DNA of 64,000 bases from Pterobdella sp. o SKG-2022 (GCA_964035795.1 OZ038322.1:17593447-17657446); one strand, 5' to 3'; shown: positions 1 to 13,348, numbered from the stretch's first letter. Numbers and translations are program-made. The notes: generated by a model not told the origin, from the sequence alone.

Positions 1-125
1 TTCGTAAGTTGAACTCTTATTATCAAGTATACAAACTTGCATACATTATCAATATGTATATTTGATAATGTAAGTTTAACTTACAAAAAGATTCGCGTTA
101 TTATTCAGTTAATAAAAGTGTTTGA
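1..125. repeat. copy of dispersed palindromic repeat (family R1)
   Basis: Two ends of a small repeat lie back to back. The motif TTATCAAGTAT near 22-32 is the right end of one copy cut by the window edge. TTTGATAATGTAAG near 61-74 opens a second copy, which continues with an ACTTAC-AAAAAGATTCG block. The same core (TTGATAATGTAAG, then CTTACGAAAAGCTTCG, then a T-rich stretch ending in GTGTTTG) recurs near 18.4-18.6, 18.8, 22.8 and 60.4 kb. It is probably a MITE or the end of a DNA transposon. No coding capacity is visible. Confidence 0.5.
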
Positions 126-277
126 TTCGAATCGTTTTTGTTGATAAGCTAGTTAGTTAATTAAAATAAATTATATCATTCTTAATCAACTTTATCATTT
201 ATTTTTGATATTATTATTTCAAATAAATACTTAAGCCTTCAATATTTCAAAAATATTCAAAAAGTTTATTTACATAC

Positions 278-3200
278 CTTTCCCCAAAGACGACATTTAT
301 CACAGCCAACACAATCCATTATTACGGAGATGTTACGAAAATGCATCTTGAACTCTCCCTGGAAATATGTTTTGAAAATGTATATACATCCATTGAATAT
401 CAACCAATAGTTTTTAAAATGTCAAGCAATGTCACCATAAGTTTTTTGAAATCTCCTTGGAAGAGCACATTCTCGTCGAAATGATTTGGAAACGTCCTGA
501 AGTCGAATCAATGGTTATATATATATATAACAAACCACAGTTGAAATAATACTCAACTTCATATTCTTTATAACATAAAAACCAATCATAAAGAATTTTT
601 GACTAAATATGAAGTTCATTAAACTGTTAAATTTTTGTACAATGAGTTATAGAAAATTCCACTTTATAAACATAAGATATTCTAACAAAAGAAAAAATTT
701 AAACAACTGACTGTATGCTATCAAGCAATCTATGCACCAAGTCCTTCACTTGTTCGTCCTGCACTTCATCTCCAGTGTAAAAATTCATCTGTAGATGTTT
801 GACATAATTGCCCTTGATATATCTATGTATATTGATTATATAATCCGCGTAGTAATATGATTAAGATGTTAAGTGTAAAATAATATAGCTAATAAGGTAA
901 AGTACAAAAATATCCCAATAAATCAACAAGCAAGCTCAGTAGGTCTAATTTTAAAAATAAATTCTAAATCGATATAAATGTTATTGAAGTATCAACCGCG
1001 CAAACCTTCTTGAGGTATGGGGTAGCCTTGACTAGAGCCCTCATTTCAACCAAAAATGTGAAGTACATGTTGGCCAACCTCTTGGGTCCCTCACCCCACG
1101 TCAGAGAAGGGTCAAAGCGTTTCATGAACTCTTCAAAGTTAGGTCCCCAAGCGGGTTGGTCAAACGCCGTCTTCGCTGNNNNNNNNNNNNNNNNNNNNNN
1201 NNNNNNNNNNNNNNNNNNNNNNNNNNNNNNNNNNNNNNNNNNNNNNNNNNNNNNNNNNNNNNNNNNNNNNNNNNNNNNNNNNNNNNNNNNNNNNNNNNNN
1301 NNNNNNNNNNNNNNNNNNNNNNNNNNNNNNNNNNNNNNNNNNNNNNNNNNNNNNNNNNNNNNNNNNNNNNNNNNNNNNTATTTTTTTTTTTTTTTTTAAA
1401 TAATGCAAAAAACATGGATTTAATGGTTCATAACTATAAACAGCGTTTGCAAGACTACGTAATAATCTATTTTTCACAACTTTCCAAAAACGATTGAAAT
1501 TTAAGTAATTTTTTAATACATTTATTGAAAAAAAGCTAAAAATTTTGATAACTATAGCCTTGTCATAAAACGTTAGCATATGAATACTGTAGTTAGTGGT
1601 TTCTACAGTAACTCTAAAACCTATATTTATAATTTCTTGATGTGTTTGTATTATTAAACATCTGGCTTTGAATTCCCATATAAACCAACGCGGTATAAGC
1701 CAATTGGCTGTGACGTCAACGTTGATGCTGGTGTGGAAGCCAGATATGAGCTTGTAGAACGTCTTCTTTTCCAGGCACATTTCTGTGGAATGATTAAAAA
1801 TAAATTTGATTTATATTTATTACTAAAAAATTTAAACGCTTATTGAATTTCACGAAGCTTTTCTTTTTGTTTCATAGGTATTTTGTCAGCCTTGAAAAAT
1901 CCCAATAAATTTAATAAAATAAATCAAAACTGTTCCTTTTACATGTAATTTGAATACTGAGTTTATATGATACACTCACCATCAACCGTTGCATACTCGC
2001 CATAACCAATTTTTTCTGGCCTGCAGTGATTTTATTTATTAAACACCCATTAAAATAAACTTATTCAAAAGTCTTTCACTATAATAACTAATATTAAAGT
2101 TAAATGATATCAAACCATAATTTCTTAATTAACATGTTAAGGTCACCTATTAATACAAACGAACATCAAAACGTTTAATTTTTTCACTGTTACTTTTATA
2201 AACTCTAATAAATTTAAATTTCCATAGTTTCTTTTTGATAGCTTTGTAAATATTTTGTATTGTTTGACCAATCATTAGATACTTTATTGCTTGACCCATC
2301 AATTAGATGGATTTTTAAGATAGCTTGAAATACAATGTTTGAAGCATCCTAGCATTTTTCACCACTATTTACTAAAAATGTATATATTTATATTGGAAAT
2401 TGATTTATATTTGAATTTGATTTGAAAGTTAAACACTTATTTTGTCTTAAATCAGACGATTCCTTTAGTTTTCAACTATGTTATAATTGCTCATTTCGTG
2501 AATCTTATAATGCCCTTTTACTATATAAAATATTTTGATCTAAAATAAAAGTCACGTTCTTGAAAATAAAAATAAATATTAAAAATAAATTTAAATATAA
2601 AGATTTTGTAAAATATCTTACAGATATCAGGTATCAGTAGCATCTAATAATATAGAAAACAATGTTTATTAAATAATGCAACAAGCCAACTTGAAGCAGT
2701 TTTGGTCATATACAAGTTTCCAAACGTTAACAGCTGATGCGCCTGAATAGCCAGTGAACCTCTCTGGGTTTAACACCAGGTCGTAATAGACAGCGTCTGG
2801 CGAATCTGTGTCTGTTGTGAAGGTATTGATAAATGTTGAAGTTATTAATAATTATAAAAGTGGTATTCAAATGAAGAGCTAAACAATTTAATTAAATTTA
2901 AAATATAATTTTTTATGTTTAATTTGATTTTTTAAATTTTTAGTACCGAAATTTATGTTGCATTAATGCGATATAAATGCATTTTGAGCAAATAAATAAT
3001 AAATATAGCGTAAAATTCATCGATCCAAATAAAAATGAGCTTAAAAGGAGAAGTATAACTATTCTATCGATTAGGTTGAGCCATTTAATCGATAAATAAA
3101 AATATAGACTGAAAACGTAGGTGTATTTGAGTTATGATTAGTACAACATCATCATTTATTAGAGTTCAAACAAGTTAGTAACATTCATTTTAAACAACTA

Positions 3201-6200
3201 TCGATGTTCGTTTTTTTTAATGGGGTAGTCTTCAGATACATTTATTGTTTAAACGACTAAATCTATGGACACTCACGTATCTATAGTTACACTATTATAC
3301 ATCTAAAAAATTTCAATAATTACCTCAACGATTGATGATAAGGTTGTATTTATTGAAAAGTATAGTTTTTGAACAAAAATGCATCTAACACCTACCTCAT
3401 TTTAAAATTTAAAAAATCCTATATTTTGATTGAAAGTAGATAAGATGTGCTAAATAATAAAAAATCACACAATTTTGTAATCTCCTTAAACTTAAAACCT
3501 TCAAAAAATCCATTCAAAAACTCCAAATGATTGATCAAACAAAACTACAAATGCATATAAATAAATACTTTGAAAAATAACCTTCAAGCTCGCAAAAGTT
3601 GTGTTGCATGTAATCGTGAGTGGACCATTTTTTGAAAGCTGCCTGGTCTTCCTTGCTGTTCATTGAGGGTTTAACAATCATATATCAATTGAACCTGTCC
3701 ACAAACAGGTGAGGGTAACCCTCATCAATCTATAATGAATATGACATATATAACAGGAATATGGCACAATTCGGAGGCGCTTCGTTTATTCAGATACATG
3801 CTTTTATTTTAGTATAAAAATTAGTAATCAATAAAATCCTCATTACGCTATTAACCAAATGATTGTTATATATCTTCAAATGAAAAATTGTCTAAATACG
3901 CTAAAATGAGAAAAACAGATTAATACTGATTTTATAAAATAATTGCTGAAGCATTATTATCTTTCAAAAGTTTGTTCTCAATATTTGTTCAGATATATTT
4001 TTTTGTAAGAAAAACTTGAATTATAAGGTCTAAAGTCACTCATTACCTGAGCAATTTTGATAAGAGTATGATAAAACAACAATATGTGTGAAAGCCAGAT
4101 TGACAGAAAATTAAATAAAAAAAAACACCACAAAAAAATAAAATTCAAATTTCAGGCTTCTTAAAAAAATTTAAATCGCGCAAACACGCTCAACTTTAAA
4201 TCATTAACAAACAAAAATATTTTAAAAAACAAAAAAAAAAGAAAACAATAAATTAAAAAAAAAATAATAAAAATAATAAAATGGAAACAAATAAGGGAGC
4301 AAAGAACCTAATGGTGACATCGAGCTTTCCCAATGTATTTTTCTCTTTACAACTCTCAAAATTATTTTCTCCTTCATTCATCTCTCTTGAATACTGAGAA
4401 TAAATAAAAGTATTGAATGAGAAATATAATTTCTCTAATTCCTGAAAAAGAACAATTTTTAATTAATTTGTATTATCATTATTATAACTAGTATTAGTAT
4501 AATTAACGTGAAATTATTATTTGAAAATGCTCCTATGTAGAAATTTCTTATCAAAATTTTCATCAAAGTTAAGCACAGTATCATTTTAATTAAGCATATG
4601 TTATTTGAATAAACATATGCTACACGCGAGACAAATATTTATCAAAGTTCATATAAAATTTTTGTTTAAAATTACCAAGAGTTAATTTTAATTTTCTGTA
4701 TAAAACTTATATTTTATTTATAATCATACAGTGTGCTTCTCACAGAAATTGGGTCAGAAAAGCTAAAAGATAAAAATATAATTTTAGAATTTGTTCTGCT
4801 AACTGACTGGTAAAGTAATGTTCTAGTAGTGATCTTAAAAAAAAGACTGTTACTTATGAGTTTGAAGAAATATGAAACATTTTGAATGAAGGAATTAGTT
4901 AAAGGTGAGTGAAGCTATCTTAAAAGATCCTTTATGGTATAGGAAGCCAGTGAAATTTGTGTGGACATTGAGTTGATAATCAATGGGCACAATGGTTTTA
5001 ATAATGCTGTTGGAAGTAGATGGAAGAACATAGAAAAGAAAGTTGCAACAGAGATAAATGAGATTGTGTGATGTTTGTAGAGTGAGGCATTGAAATATAT
5101 ATAACTATTATTCTGCACAGGTGTATCAAAATTTTTAAGACAATATATAACTTGAATTTTGGTCCATTGAAACCCACCAAATACAAGCCTAACTTTATAT
5201 TATTCACATAACCTCATGTATATTGAAGTTTTGAATCATAAAATTTTAGCAATAAGATTTATATAAATTTCAATATCTATATATTAACTTTTTTAATCTA
5301 TTCATAAATTTAATGTTATAACTCACTTTGTTTTCTTTTTTTGATTTGTTCTTCAGTGCAACTGGTAATTGATCCTAGGTTAATAGAAAATGAATTTTAT
5401 TTTCAAAAATTGAAAAAATCATTAAAAGTATGAAAAAATATACATTTTCATCAATTGATGATCCTTTGTGTTATGATAAATCTTTTAGGTAAACTTATAC
5501 AAAAAACGCATTATATTTAAAACTTCACAATAAGTAAATGATATCTAAAAAATAACATCAATAATTTTTTAGCTCAAGCATAAGAAACCATTATTTTAGA
5601 TATTGACTGGGATTTAAACCATGACAACAAGATAATGAAAAGAGATTAAAGTATTTGAAGCTACAAAAACTTCAAAGGTAAAAACTTAGCTAAGCTATCC
5701 TTGGTATATTGGTGGTGAAATAAGCTAAAAAACATTCATCTAAGTAAAATTACTTACTTCAGAACATTCATTTACAGCACAACTCTTGGACGAGCACTGG
5801 CCACCACCAGTGTTCTGAGCAAATTTGCATTTCTTGAATATGTTCACCTGAAAAATATTGAAATGGTATATATGGTATTTAAATCGAATCTTAGCTTAGC
5901 TTAGATTTGAAAAAGTATATAGCAAACTAAAAATAAAATAGTTGTTCCATATAATATTATAGTATTTCATCATTGTTTTACATCTGTTTTCAAGCTAGCA
6001 TATAATATAAAATTATATTTATTTAATAAATCAAATCATAAGATTTATTAGAATGCTTTCAAAATAAAATACAAAATCAAATGAGTATAGATGAGAATTC
6101 AAATTTTTCAAATTTTTGAAAAATAAAACATCTTAAAATGCCAAAACAAAGATTAATATCAAATGGTCAATAAGTTATATTTTGAGTTATAATAATATTT

Positions 6201-6674
6201 TGTATGAAATCAAAATTTAAAGTAAGCTTATACAGTGTGGAACTGTTATGAATCTGGTAAACTTCAATTCAATATACGAATTCCTACATTTTAAAATATA
6301 GTAAAGTAAAACATGTTTGAAACAAAATTTTTTATGTGAAGATATTGAAAACCTTGTATGAGATTGTATGAAAACTACCTTATAGAATCTGAAATAATCT
6401 CTTTTGATAAGGTTGGAAAGAAGTGGAGCCACATGGTAACTGTTGTACTTGTCAATGGTGTCTTCTTCTTCACACGAACACAAAACAACTTCTCCATTTT
6501 TCTGTTAATAATCATATTTTGGTGAATGTGTCAAAAATCATGTTTCTGAATTTAGCAGGTTTATGAAAATTGCATTATTTATCTTACCTTGCAAAAACAT
6601 TGTTCAAGAACAGATTTCGTTGAAAAAGTTAAGTAAAAACATAAAACTAAAAAATATATATTTACAATTTTCAT
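278..6674 (-). CDS. ERO1: ERO1-family endoplasmic reticulum oxidoreductase, 3' end beyond window
   Basis: ERO1 is a FAD-dependent ER lumenal oxidase that reoxidises protein disulfide isomerase and passes electrons to oxygen. Twelve exons join in one frame: 6588-6674, 6379-6501, 5758-5847, 5327-5374, 3582-3651, 2691-2805, 1980-2020, 1690-1782, 1006-1175, 712-788, 436-496 and 278-358 (352 residues). The first exon gives a hydrophobic signal peptide followed by CFCK, as in the family. The shuttle motif CAVNEC (residues 93-98) and the active-site motif CVGCDKC (341-347) are both intact. Family blocks [29 protein letters not shown] and HFRNIS are readable. The C-terminal exons lie left of base 1. 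The acceptor of exon 9 abuts the N gap. The start is the only ATG before the signal peptide. Identification is secure; the exact ends of the 16- and 14-codon exons rest on phase. Confidence 0.93.
1179..1378. other. assembly gap (200 N)
   Basis: Exactly 200 N bases, the usual placeholder for a scaffold join of unknown length. It falls inside ERO1 intron 8, right next to the CAG acceptor of exon 9, and is followed by a T run. The true intron length is therefore unknown. Confidence 0.98.
1379..1397. repeat. poly-T run at gap edge
   Basis: A T homopolymer, interrupted once by A, starts immediately after the N block. A homopolymer at a gap edge is a common reason for an assembly break. Confidence 0.85.
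1503..1580. repeat. dispersed repeat R2, copy 1
   Basis: This stretch (ATTTATTGAAAA, GATAA, TATAGCC, then CATAAAACGTTAGC) matches 31487-31557 in the same order and spacing. One copy is in an ERO1 intron and the other in a SHPRH intron. No coding potential is seen and the parent element is unknown. Confidence 0.5.
3652..5326. other. ERO1 intron 4 (non-coding, AT-rich)
   Basis: This is a 1.7-kb intron on the minus-strand gene. It contains a very A-rich low-complexity tract (about 4096-4285). I see no exon, RNA gene or recognisable mobile element. Small open frames near 4915-5207 have no family signature. Confidence 0.7.
4096..4285. repeat. A-rich low-complexity tract
   Basis: Repeated A runs of up to ten bases, broken by single T, C or G, occupy about 190 bp of the plus strand inside ERO1 intron 4. 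No unit period is clear, so it is simple low-complexity DNA rather than a microsatellite. Confidence 0.8.
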
Positions 6675-8831
6675 TTTGCTTGTTTCAATTTTTTTATTTA
6701 TTATGAAAGTTTCTGGTATGTTTAACTTTTAAAAATCCAGTACCATTATAATTTAAACATATCCTGAAAACTATTTATTTTTTTCTTTTCTTTTAAATAT
6801 CAAAATTATTTTAAATTTCGCATAGATCTTTGAAAATAGTCGTTTCGACTACACAATATTTTATAGCTGAAATATTACGTAGTGTTTCATGATTGGGCGC
6901 TGAATTACTTTTTAAAAAAATGAGTAATTTAACCGAAAAAGAAAAAATTATTTCGTTTAAACATTTTTTAAAATTTATAACGCTAAAGTATAACTTTTAT
7001 AATCGTAGGGCAAACGAAAATAAATTTATAAAGCATGCGTTCGTTCATTTAACACCTTGGATATCAAAGAGTCTTATCTAAATAGAACCGTGCCTTCTTA
7101 ATATTATTCCTTAAAATATTAAATCTAGTAACATTTTTAGACACGTGATATTAATTTTCTCAAAGTTGATTTGACTAGTTACTTTAGTTATACAGTTAAA
7201 TTTATTTTGAAGAGAGTAGCTTTTGAAAAGCTATCTATTAATATGTACTATTTTTTTACGATAAATTCAGACTTTTCGAATATAAGTTCATGTCGATAAT
7301 TAATCCAAATGATTTATTATTTTTTAAATAATTATAAATAAGTACAAGTGTTTTATTGAAAAATTAAGACAGATTACAATTTTAAAATTATGCTTTGAAA
7401 TTTTTTAAGATAATATGTTTTTTAAATTTTTAAAAGGTTTTAGCAAAACTGTTATTTTTAATATATAGTTATTATTAAAACTCTATAATGCTACAATTTA
7501 CAAAATAAACACAACTTTCTTCTAAATAAATCTCCAGAAGTTATATTGTAAAAGTTGAAACATTTCATTTACCGACATTAATGGAGTATTAATTATAACT
7601 TTGATCTAGGGGAATTTCCTGTACGCACAAAAGACTATTATTTTGATTTGTATGCTCTTAATTAAAGTACTTGTGCCTTGTTAAATATATAAAAAATAAA
7701 TAACTTGCAAAATAAAGCATAAAACACATTGCCCAAGTTATTTGTTGTAGAGAAAACACTTTTTGAACAGTTTTTCTGCTATAAACAAGTTACATGGACT
7801 CCAACACACGCAAATACACAAGTGAAAGAGCATACATCTTCACACCGTGCAAGTAGTTAGATCTTTTGATCAGGCATGTCTACATCCGCCCACGCGTGAT
7901 AATATTAATTCCTCTCAGACCACAAATAACTAGACTTGTGTAAATTATGCTTTGTCTTCTTTCGACAGATGTAAGTTTTTAAATGGTATATAAAATATAA
8001 AAATCTAATCAAATGCTACAATATATTTTATTTAAGTAGTGCTAGAGATGGAAAAAATGGCAGATAATGCTTTGTACACGTTCAAGAATGGCAAGCTTTT
8101 TCCATAAGTTTCTTGTCACCGGCAGTTGTTATCTTGAACATCCATCTCCATTAAATCCCGCATCGTTACCCGTGTATCATCAAGTTATTTTGTGTATCAT
8201 TGGATGTTTTTGTCGGTTTTATTCGAGTGATTTATTCATATAAATAGATTGAATTTCTTCAGTTTTTATAAAAATTAATATAAACTTTTCATTGATTTTT
8301 TGAAGATAAAGTTAAATGTTAAAGGAACTAAACAATTTTTTACATAAAGAATGCAACTGCTATGAAACTTAACATTGAATAACCCAGGGGCGTATATAAT
8401 TACAGTTACATGCTATTACATCATGAGGATTATCCCATGTTTGGATCATTAACCCCAAACTAAAAATAAAAATCTATTTAAATGTATACTTAATTATCGT
8501 TCAAGTTTTATCTCTCATCAATCAACCCTGCACACTTGGATGGGTCAATGTCAGTCAAGACGATTGTTTTTTTTCCCTTATATGGCAGCATACTGACCAT
8601 TAAGTTGTCGCATTTAAATGCATTATTCAAAAACATTCATCAGACACTTTCAAGATGGCTAATTTGAAATATTTTAAATTTAGTTTTTTTTCAATTTTAT
8701 TGAATGAAAATAGGAATAAATTTAGTTTATTTTTTTATTAAAAACTCAAAATAAAATAAATAATTGAAATTTTGTGCAACATTCATCGATATAAAAATTC
8801 GCAAAAGTACAATTGAAGTTTATAATCATTT
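6675..8831. other. intergenic region between ERO1 start and HES stop
   Basis: About 2.2 kb separates the ERO1 start codon from the HES stop. Both genes read leftward, so this segment should hold the ERO1 promoter and the HES 3' end. A 62-codon open frame at 6893-7081 is AT-driven and matches no family I know. A less AT-rich patch near 7800-7930 contains CACGCGTG but cannot be assigned. No TATA box is obvious just upstream of the ERO1 start. Confidence 0.6.
8726..8731 (-). terminator. candidate polyadenylation signal of the HES gene
   Basis: AATAAA on the minus strand lies about 100 bp beyond the HES stop codon at 8832-8834, a normal spacing for a short 3' UTR. In such AT-rich DNA the hexamer also occurs by chance. 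Confidence 0.4.
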
Positions 8832-11800
8832 TCACCACGGCCTCCACATCGAGTCATCGGATGAATCAGGAGTGAGCATGAGAGAATTAGGGAAAGCTGA
8901 GGTGTTGGGTGATGTGTGGGGTTTATGCTGTTTTGGTGATGATGTAGAATGGGGGGATTTTGGGTGAGAAGGTGATAGTGTAGATGTGTTCGTAAAAAAT
9001 TTCTCAATTATCTTTTTTGTGTTTGCGTTACTTTTATCATGATCTTCCTCTAACTTAATCTCTTTATTGTCGAGAGAATCGTTGTGTTTTTTATTCAAAT
9101 TGTCTGTTTTTTTAACGCTATAATCAATGCCAGAGAATGTTTGCTTTTCAAAGTTTAAAGCAGTTTCATAATTCGGAGAGAAAGCAACCATCGAATTGAT
9201 GTGTGAGATAGGGGATACGTAAGGGCAAACATCGTTTGGAAAGTTACTTGTCTTAGGATGAATGTTTGTGCTTGAAACATTGGGGGAGATACTTTTTGTA
9301 AACCTCAATGAGTTGTAAGCGTGATTATTAAAAGTATTAGAAAAATTATTAGTTATTGGTTGCATGAAAGTAGCGGAAGAAGGAGGTGGTGTAATGGCGG
9401 AAGATGTATTAAGTTTTTTGATGTTATTTTGGTTGTTCGTTTCACTTAGCGGCCTTTTACGTTTCAAATTATTTGATGTTGTTGTGGTAGGTTGATGTGT
9501 TGTTTGGCTTTCACAAACCATGTCACTATTGCTTGAAGCAGGTTTTTGAGGTTTTTTGATGAACTCATTTGAAACATCCTTGTTAAATATCTTGCAATCA
9601 TTACTTTGCTCGTTTTTCAACGGAATTTGTTGATTAACGTTGTTTTTCAAAACTTCAACTTTTGTAATGCTTATATTGCTATTTTCAATTTTATTCGAGT
9701 CTTTGTTTAAAAACCCGGTCAAATAGTTCAAGAGTTGCATCTTGAATTGAGATGTCATGAAGAAGTTTTGTTTAGCGTATCTGTTTGAATGGATGTTATC
9801 GTTTTTGGCTTGATCATTGGAGTGGCTGTTGATCACAGTGTTTAAATAGCCTTCTACTGCTTTAACACACTTCATGTAGCCGTTAACGTAACCCACCCAT
9901 CCTGCTTCTACTTTCTTTAAATCTTCTGTTACAATTATATTAATAAAAAATAAACTGAATAATTCTCCAAAAATTATTTTAATTTTTAATAATGCTTTCC
10001 ATATTAAATTACACATAATGATTATAAGTGAACCTTGTTGAGTCATCAGCTTCTTCACATGAGCCACCGTCAGCTCCAACACATCGGCCTTCTCGAGTTT
10101 CGAAAAGGCAGCAGGATTCTGTTATGGTATGGTTTACATTACTTGGGTTTCCAACCACGGAGAATAGTGATGAAAGCATCAACCAAATATTTTCCAATTA
10201 ATCCTTGCAAGCTGCTACTGTTTAATTCTTGGAAGTGACACGTGATTGCATGACGTCACAACATAACGTGATGAAGCGTTTAATTATTTTAATTAATGCC
10301 AATTTTTCATTAATGATTGGGCGAGTGCGAAACTTCTGTTTAAGGCGTTACTAGGAATAGCATCATTTGCTTGCATAACTGTAGTTTTATCTTCACCGAT
10401 GAAGTAAGTTTGAGTTGGCAAGAGTAGTAATTTCAGTGAAATAGTCAAGTTTTCGAACCTTAAGTTTTGGAAAAAAAGAAATGCTGAATGCCTGAATTGC
10501 ATAAGATACATTGCAGACCTATTTGAAAGAAATGAAGCGTTCTTGAAGTGGGTCAGCGTGACCTCATTGGAACACTCTGTTACGTCATCAACACCGTTCA
10601 TGATGTCATAACATTTTCAGGAAATTCTCAAAATTTTTGTTTTGCCATCAAACAAATATTTGTTGTTTGATTTTTAAAAGATTTTTTAAATTGATTTTTT
10701 TGTTAATTTCCAGATTTAAGAAGCAATTAATTTCCTATAGGCCAGATGGGTAGCATTCAATTATCACATCTCGAAATATTTTGACACTGGTATTTATCTA
10801 AGCACCTCTGCTTGCCTCTCAAGTGGGTTGGTAAATAAAAAATAAGATCATTTGAGAAAATAGTTATACATAGTTATACTAACGCTAAATTAACTTTTAA
10901 ATCTTTCTAAAAATAAATCATGGGTTGAATTGGGGTCAAATACTACACGTCATATTTCTATATATGTCAAGAAAGGCTACAGATCGGACATGTTTGTTTT
11001 ACAATCAGGTGCCAGTTAAATATGTCAAAGGTTAAAAGAGGTCGCATAAAAGACACCAGTTTCACCACTTGCTAAATCTTTCTGGTACTTAAAATATTTT
11101 GACTTTACAGAAAAATCCCTAATAAAATGGTGTCAGTTTTGTGTTCGATGAGGCGTAGTAATGTGCTAATGATATCATCACCAGATCTAAATGTGGTTGT
11201 TATAATATGGGGAAAGCACTGAAAACTTGGGTTGGTTTCAAATGTTTCCAACTTGTATAACCAATTCAGTAACATTCATTTGTTTTTTATTAATTGAAAG
11301 AATCCACCTATCAGCAATGAGATCAATTTGAAAGTTAGTGAAAGTTGATGACACACTGCGAGAATGTGTGTTGAGGTGCTAAAGTGCTTATGACGTGTGA
11401 ATACCCAAGCTTCTATTATATCTCATTTCAGATTCAATCTTATTTTCTTCATATACCTAAACTGTAAGGTATAAAATTTGTATTGGTATGTATGCGTTTG
11501 TATCTGTGCTTGTATGCCTAGAGAGGCTATTTAGTAAGTTACAACCCTAATCACGCTAATGAAGATGCGAAGTTGATTTGAAATGTAATGAGAAAAGTGC
11601 CACAATCATGAAGCTCGCAAAATTTCATCGCTTATAAACCACACTCAACCGCATTGAACTTTTCAAAACTAGAATAACTATGATATTAAACTAATGTGAA
11701 AATTCAATAAAAAACTTTACCATTAACTAACTCTCCATAATACCCAAATAATGATAAAACGACGATTTTAACGTTGAGTATTAAACTATTAAACCTCAAC

Positions 11801-12185
11801 ACACCTCTTGTTTGATCACATCCACCAGTAAGTACTTGAGTTGTTCTAGACTCTTGTTGATTCGAGCCCTTCTCCGCTTCTCCAGCAAGGGCTTGTTGCT
11901 CTTTAAAAGCATTTAAGTGTATCATTTTTATTTTTATCATAAATGCGTTTAAAATATTATTAAATTTTTGTTTGATTTTTCATCATATTTTCAAGATTTA
12001 AATATTATATTTGCAAACCTAACTGTAAAACTTATCCACGAATACGACATTTTAAATAGTTTTTGAATAAAAATGTGACTTACTTTTCTTATTTCAGCCC
12101 TTGTTCTTGTATCATTTTCTTGATTTCCAACGTCGGCAAAAGTTTTCCTCTCATACATCATTTTGATTGGAAGAGAAAAATTCAA
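8832..12185 (-). CDS. HES-type bHLH-Orange transcriptional repressor with C-terminal WRPW
   Basis: HES proteins are nuclear repressors, often Notch targets, that bind N-box or E-box DNA and recruit Groucho/TLE. Four exons join in frame: 12084-12185, 11805-11900, 10034-10118 and 8832-9925 (458 residues). The basic region and helix 1 read [14 protein letters not shown] with the diagnostic proline (residues 37-50). Helix 2 reads [17 protein letters not shown]. The Orange domain follows, with the core [12 protein letters not shown] near residues 102-113. The protein ends exactly in WRPW, the Groucho-binding tetrapeptide, before TGA. The middle (about 125-450) is a long Asn/Ser/Pro/Lys-rich linker, so the protein is longer than most HES proteins (about 220-330). 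The donor after exon 3 is GTTCAC, a weak site. Start: the first ATG at 12185; a second in-frame ATG pair eight codons later is possible. I cannot assign a HES number. Confidence 0.93.
10119..11804. other. HES intron 2 (1.7 kb)
   Basis: This intron separates the basic/helix-1 exon from the helix-2 exon. It is less AT-extreme near 10230-10620, where CREB/ATF-like sites and an E-box cluster. Short open frames here (for example 10293-10601) have no family signature and I do not call them genes. Confidence 0.7.
10239..10258. promoter_or_regulatory. E-box plus CRE-like palindrome in HES intron
   Basis: CACGTG (10239-10244) is followed seven bases later by the full CRE palindrome TGACGTCA (10251-10258). 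Related sites TACGTCAT (10581-10588) and TGATGTCA (10601-10608) lie 320-350 bp away. HES and bHLH-Zip proteins bind CACGTG-type sites and CREB/ATF proteins bind TGACGTCA. An intronic enhancer is inferred from motifs only. Confidence 0.3.
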
Positions 12186-12264
12186 AAAGAAAATTTAAGT
12201 AGCTATGCCAAAAGACCAATAAACGAATTAAACAGACACATTCCAGGATTTAAATCGGGTTCAG

Positions 12265-12272
12265 TATTTATA
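12265..12272 (-). promoter_or_regulatory. TATA box of the HES gene
   Basis: The minus strand reads TATAAATA about 80 bp upstream of the first ATG, leaving room for a start site near 12235-12240 and a short 5' UTR. A CCAAT motif on the same strand at 12355-12359 and one on the opposite strand at 12393-12397 lie about 90-130 bp further upstream. CACGAG, a HES-type N-box, is at about 12426-12431 on the minus strand and would fit autorepression. Motif evidence only. Confidence 0.5.
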
Positions 12273-13348
12273 CGCAACCCTTAATGACCATCGCATATGC
12301 TATACAAGTATAACTACATACAGTATACTGCTATACACATACAACCCAAGTGATATTGGTCAGATTTCAAACATTACGTACGTCACACTCAGCCAATCAA
12401 AGTTGTGCCTTTCACATTCCGCACACTCGTGACCTAGTTTGTATGTTCTATATTGTATATTGTGGTGTTATAGAAATATTTTTCAACTTTTAATCAGTTA
12501 CATTAATTATCAATAAATATATTTATTATTCAAACTTGGATGTACCTTTTAAAAAATCACAACTAAACGAAATAAAATCGAGCTAAACACAAATAAACAC
12601 AACAAACAAAACGATCAAACATGAAAGAGCAGCCTCAGATTAGATCTTGTTGAATGCCACGATCGTCACTGTTATTACTTTTTACTGGCCCTTTGTAACG
12701 GTAACATCAAAGCTAACCTATATCGGTGCGAACCATTATGTCATTATACCATTCCTATACCAAACTGTTGGTATGTTTTCAATACTTTTGTGTTTGATAG
12801 TTTTATGAATGGTGAGCTTATAGGAAGATAAAGTAAGCTGTTCTCCATATTTTTGTCCACTACTGGAGTTCAAGGATATTAAAATATAATTATCCATCTT
12901 TAAATTAAAAATTTATTTACTCTTCGTATTTCAAACTTTTTTTTATTTATTATCCACTTTATAAACAACTTCATAAGTTATTCTATCAATAATAGCTCCT
13001 TTTCAATGAAGAACTTCTAATATATTATAGGAATATAAGGATGGCGGTGTTCAAAGGGAATGCTTAATCATTAAATGAACGATTAAAAGAACATCGAACA
13101 ACTGTGCTGATCTCAAACATGCTTCAATGCATGGCTGAACACCTTATAACTACAGATAAGGCATGTGTTAGGGGAAAGATTCACCTTATAGAAAATTAAA
13201 AAAGAGAGTAATATATTTCATCTAATATATTTCAATTGTCATTGTGTTATTGATACTACTATGAACCAAGTATTGTGTGGATGTTTTAAGTTTTTTAGTT
13301 AATAGTTTTATAAATATTTTGTGAACAATTAGCCTCAAAATTGTGAAC

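Noticed and set aside
1010..1780. Open frames running through the N gap
   Set aside because: N bases create artificial open frames; only the ERO1 exons on either side are real.
6893..7081. 62-codon open frame starting near the ERO1 5' flank
   Set aside because: AT-driven Lys/Phe/Asn composition, no domain and no support from neighbours.
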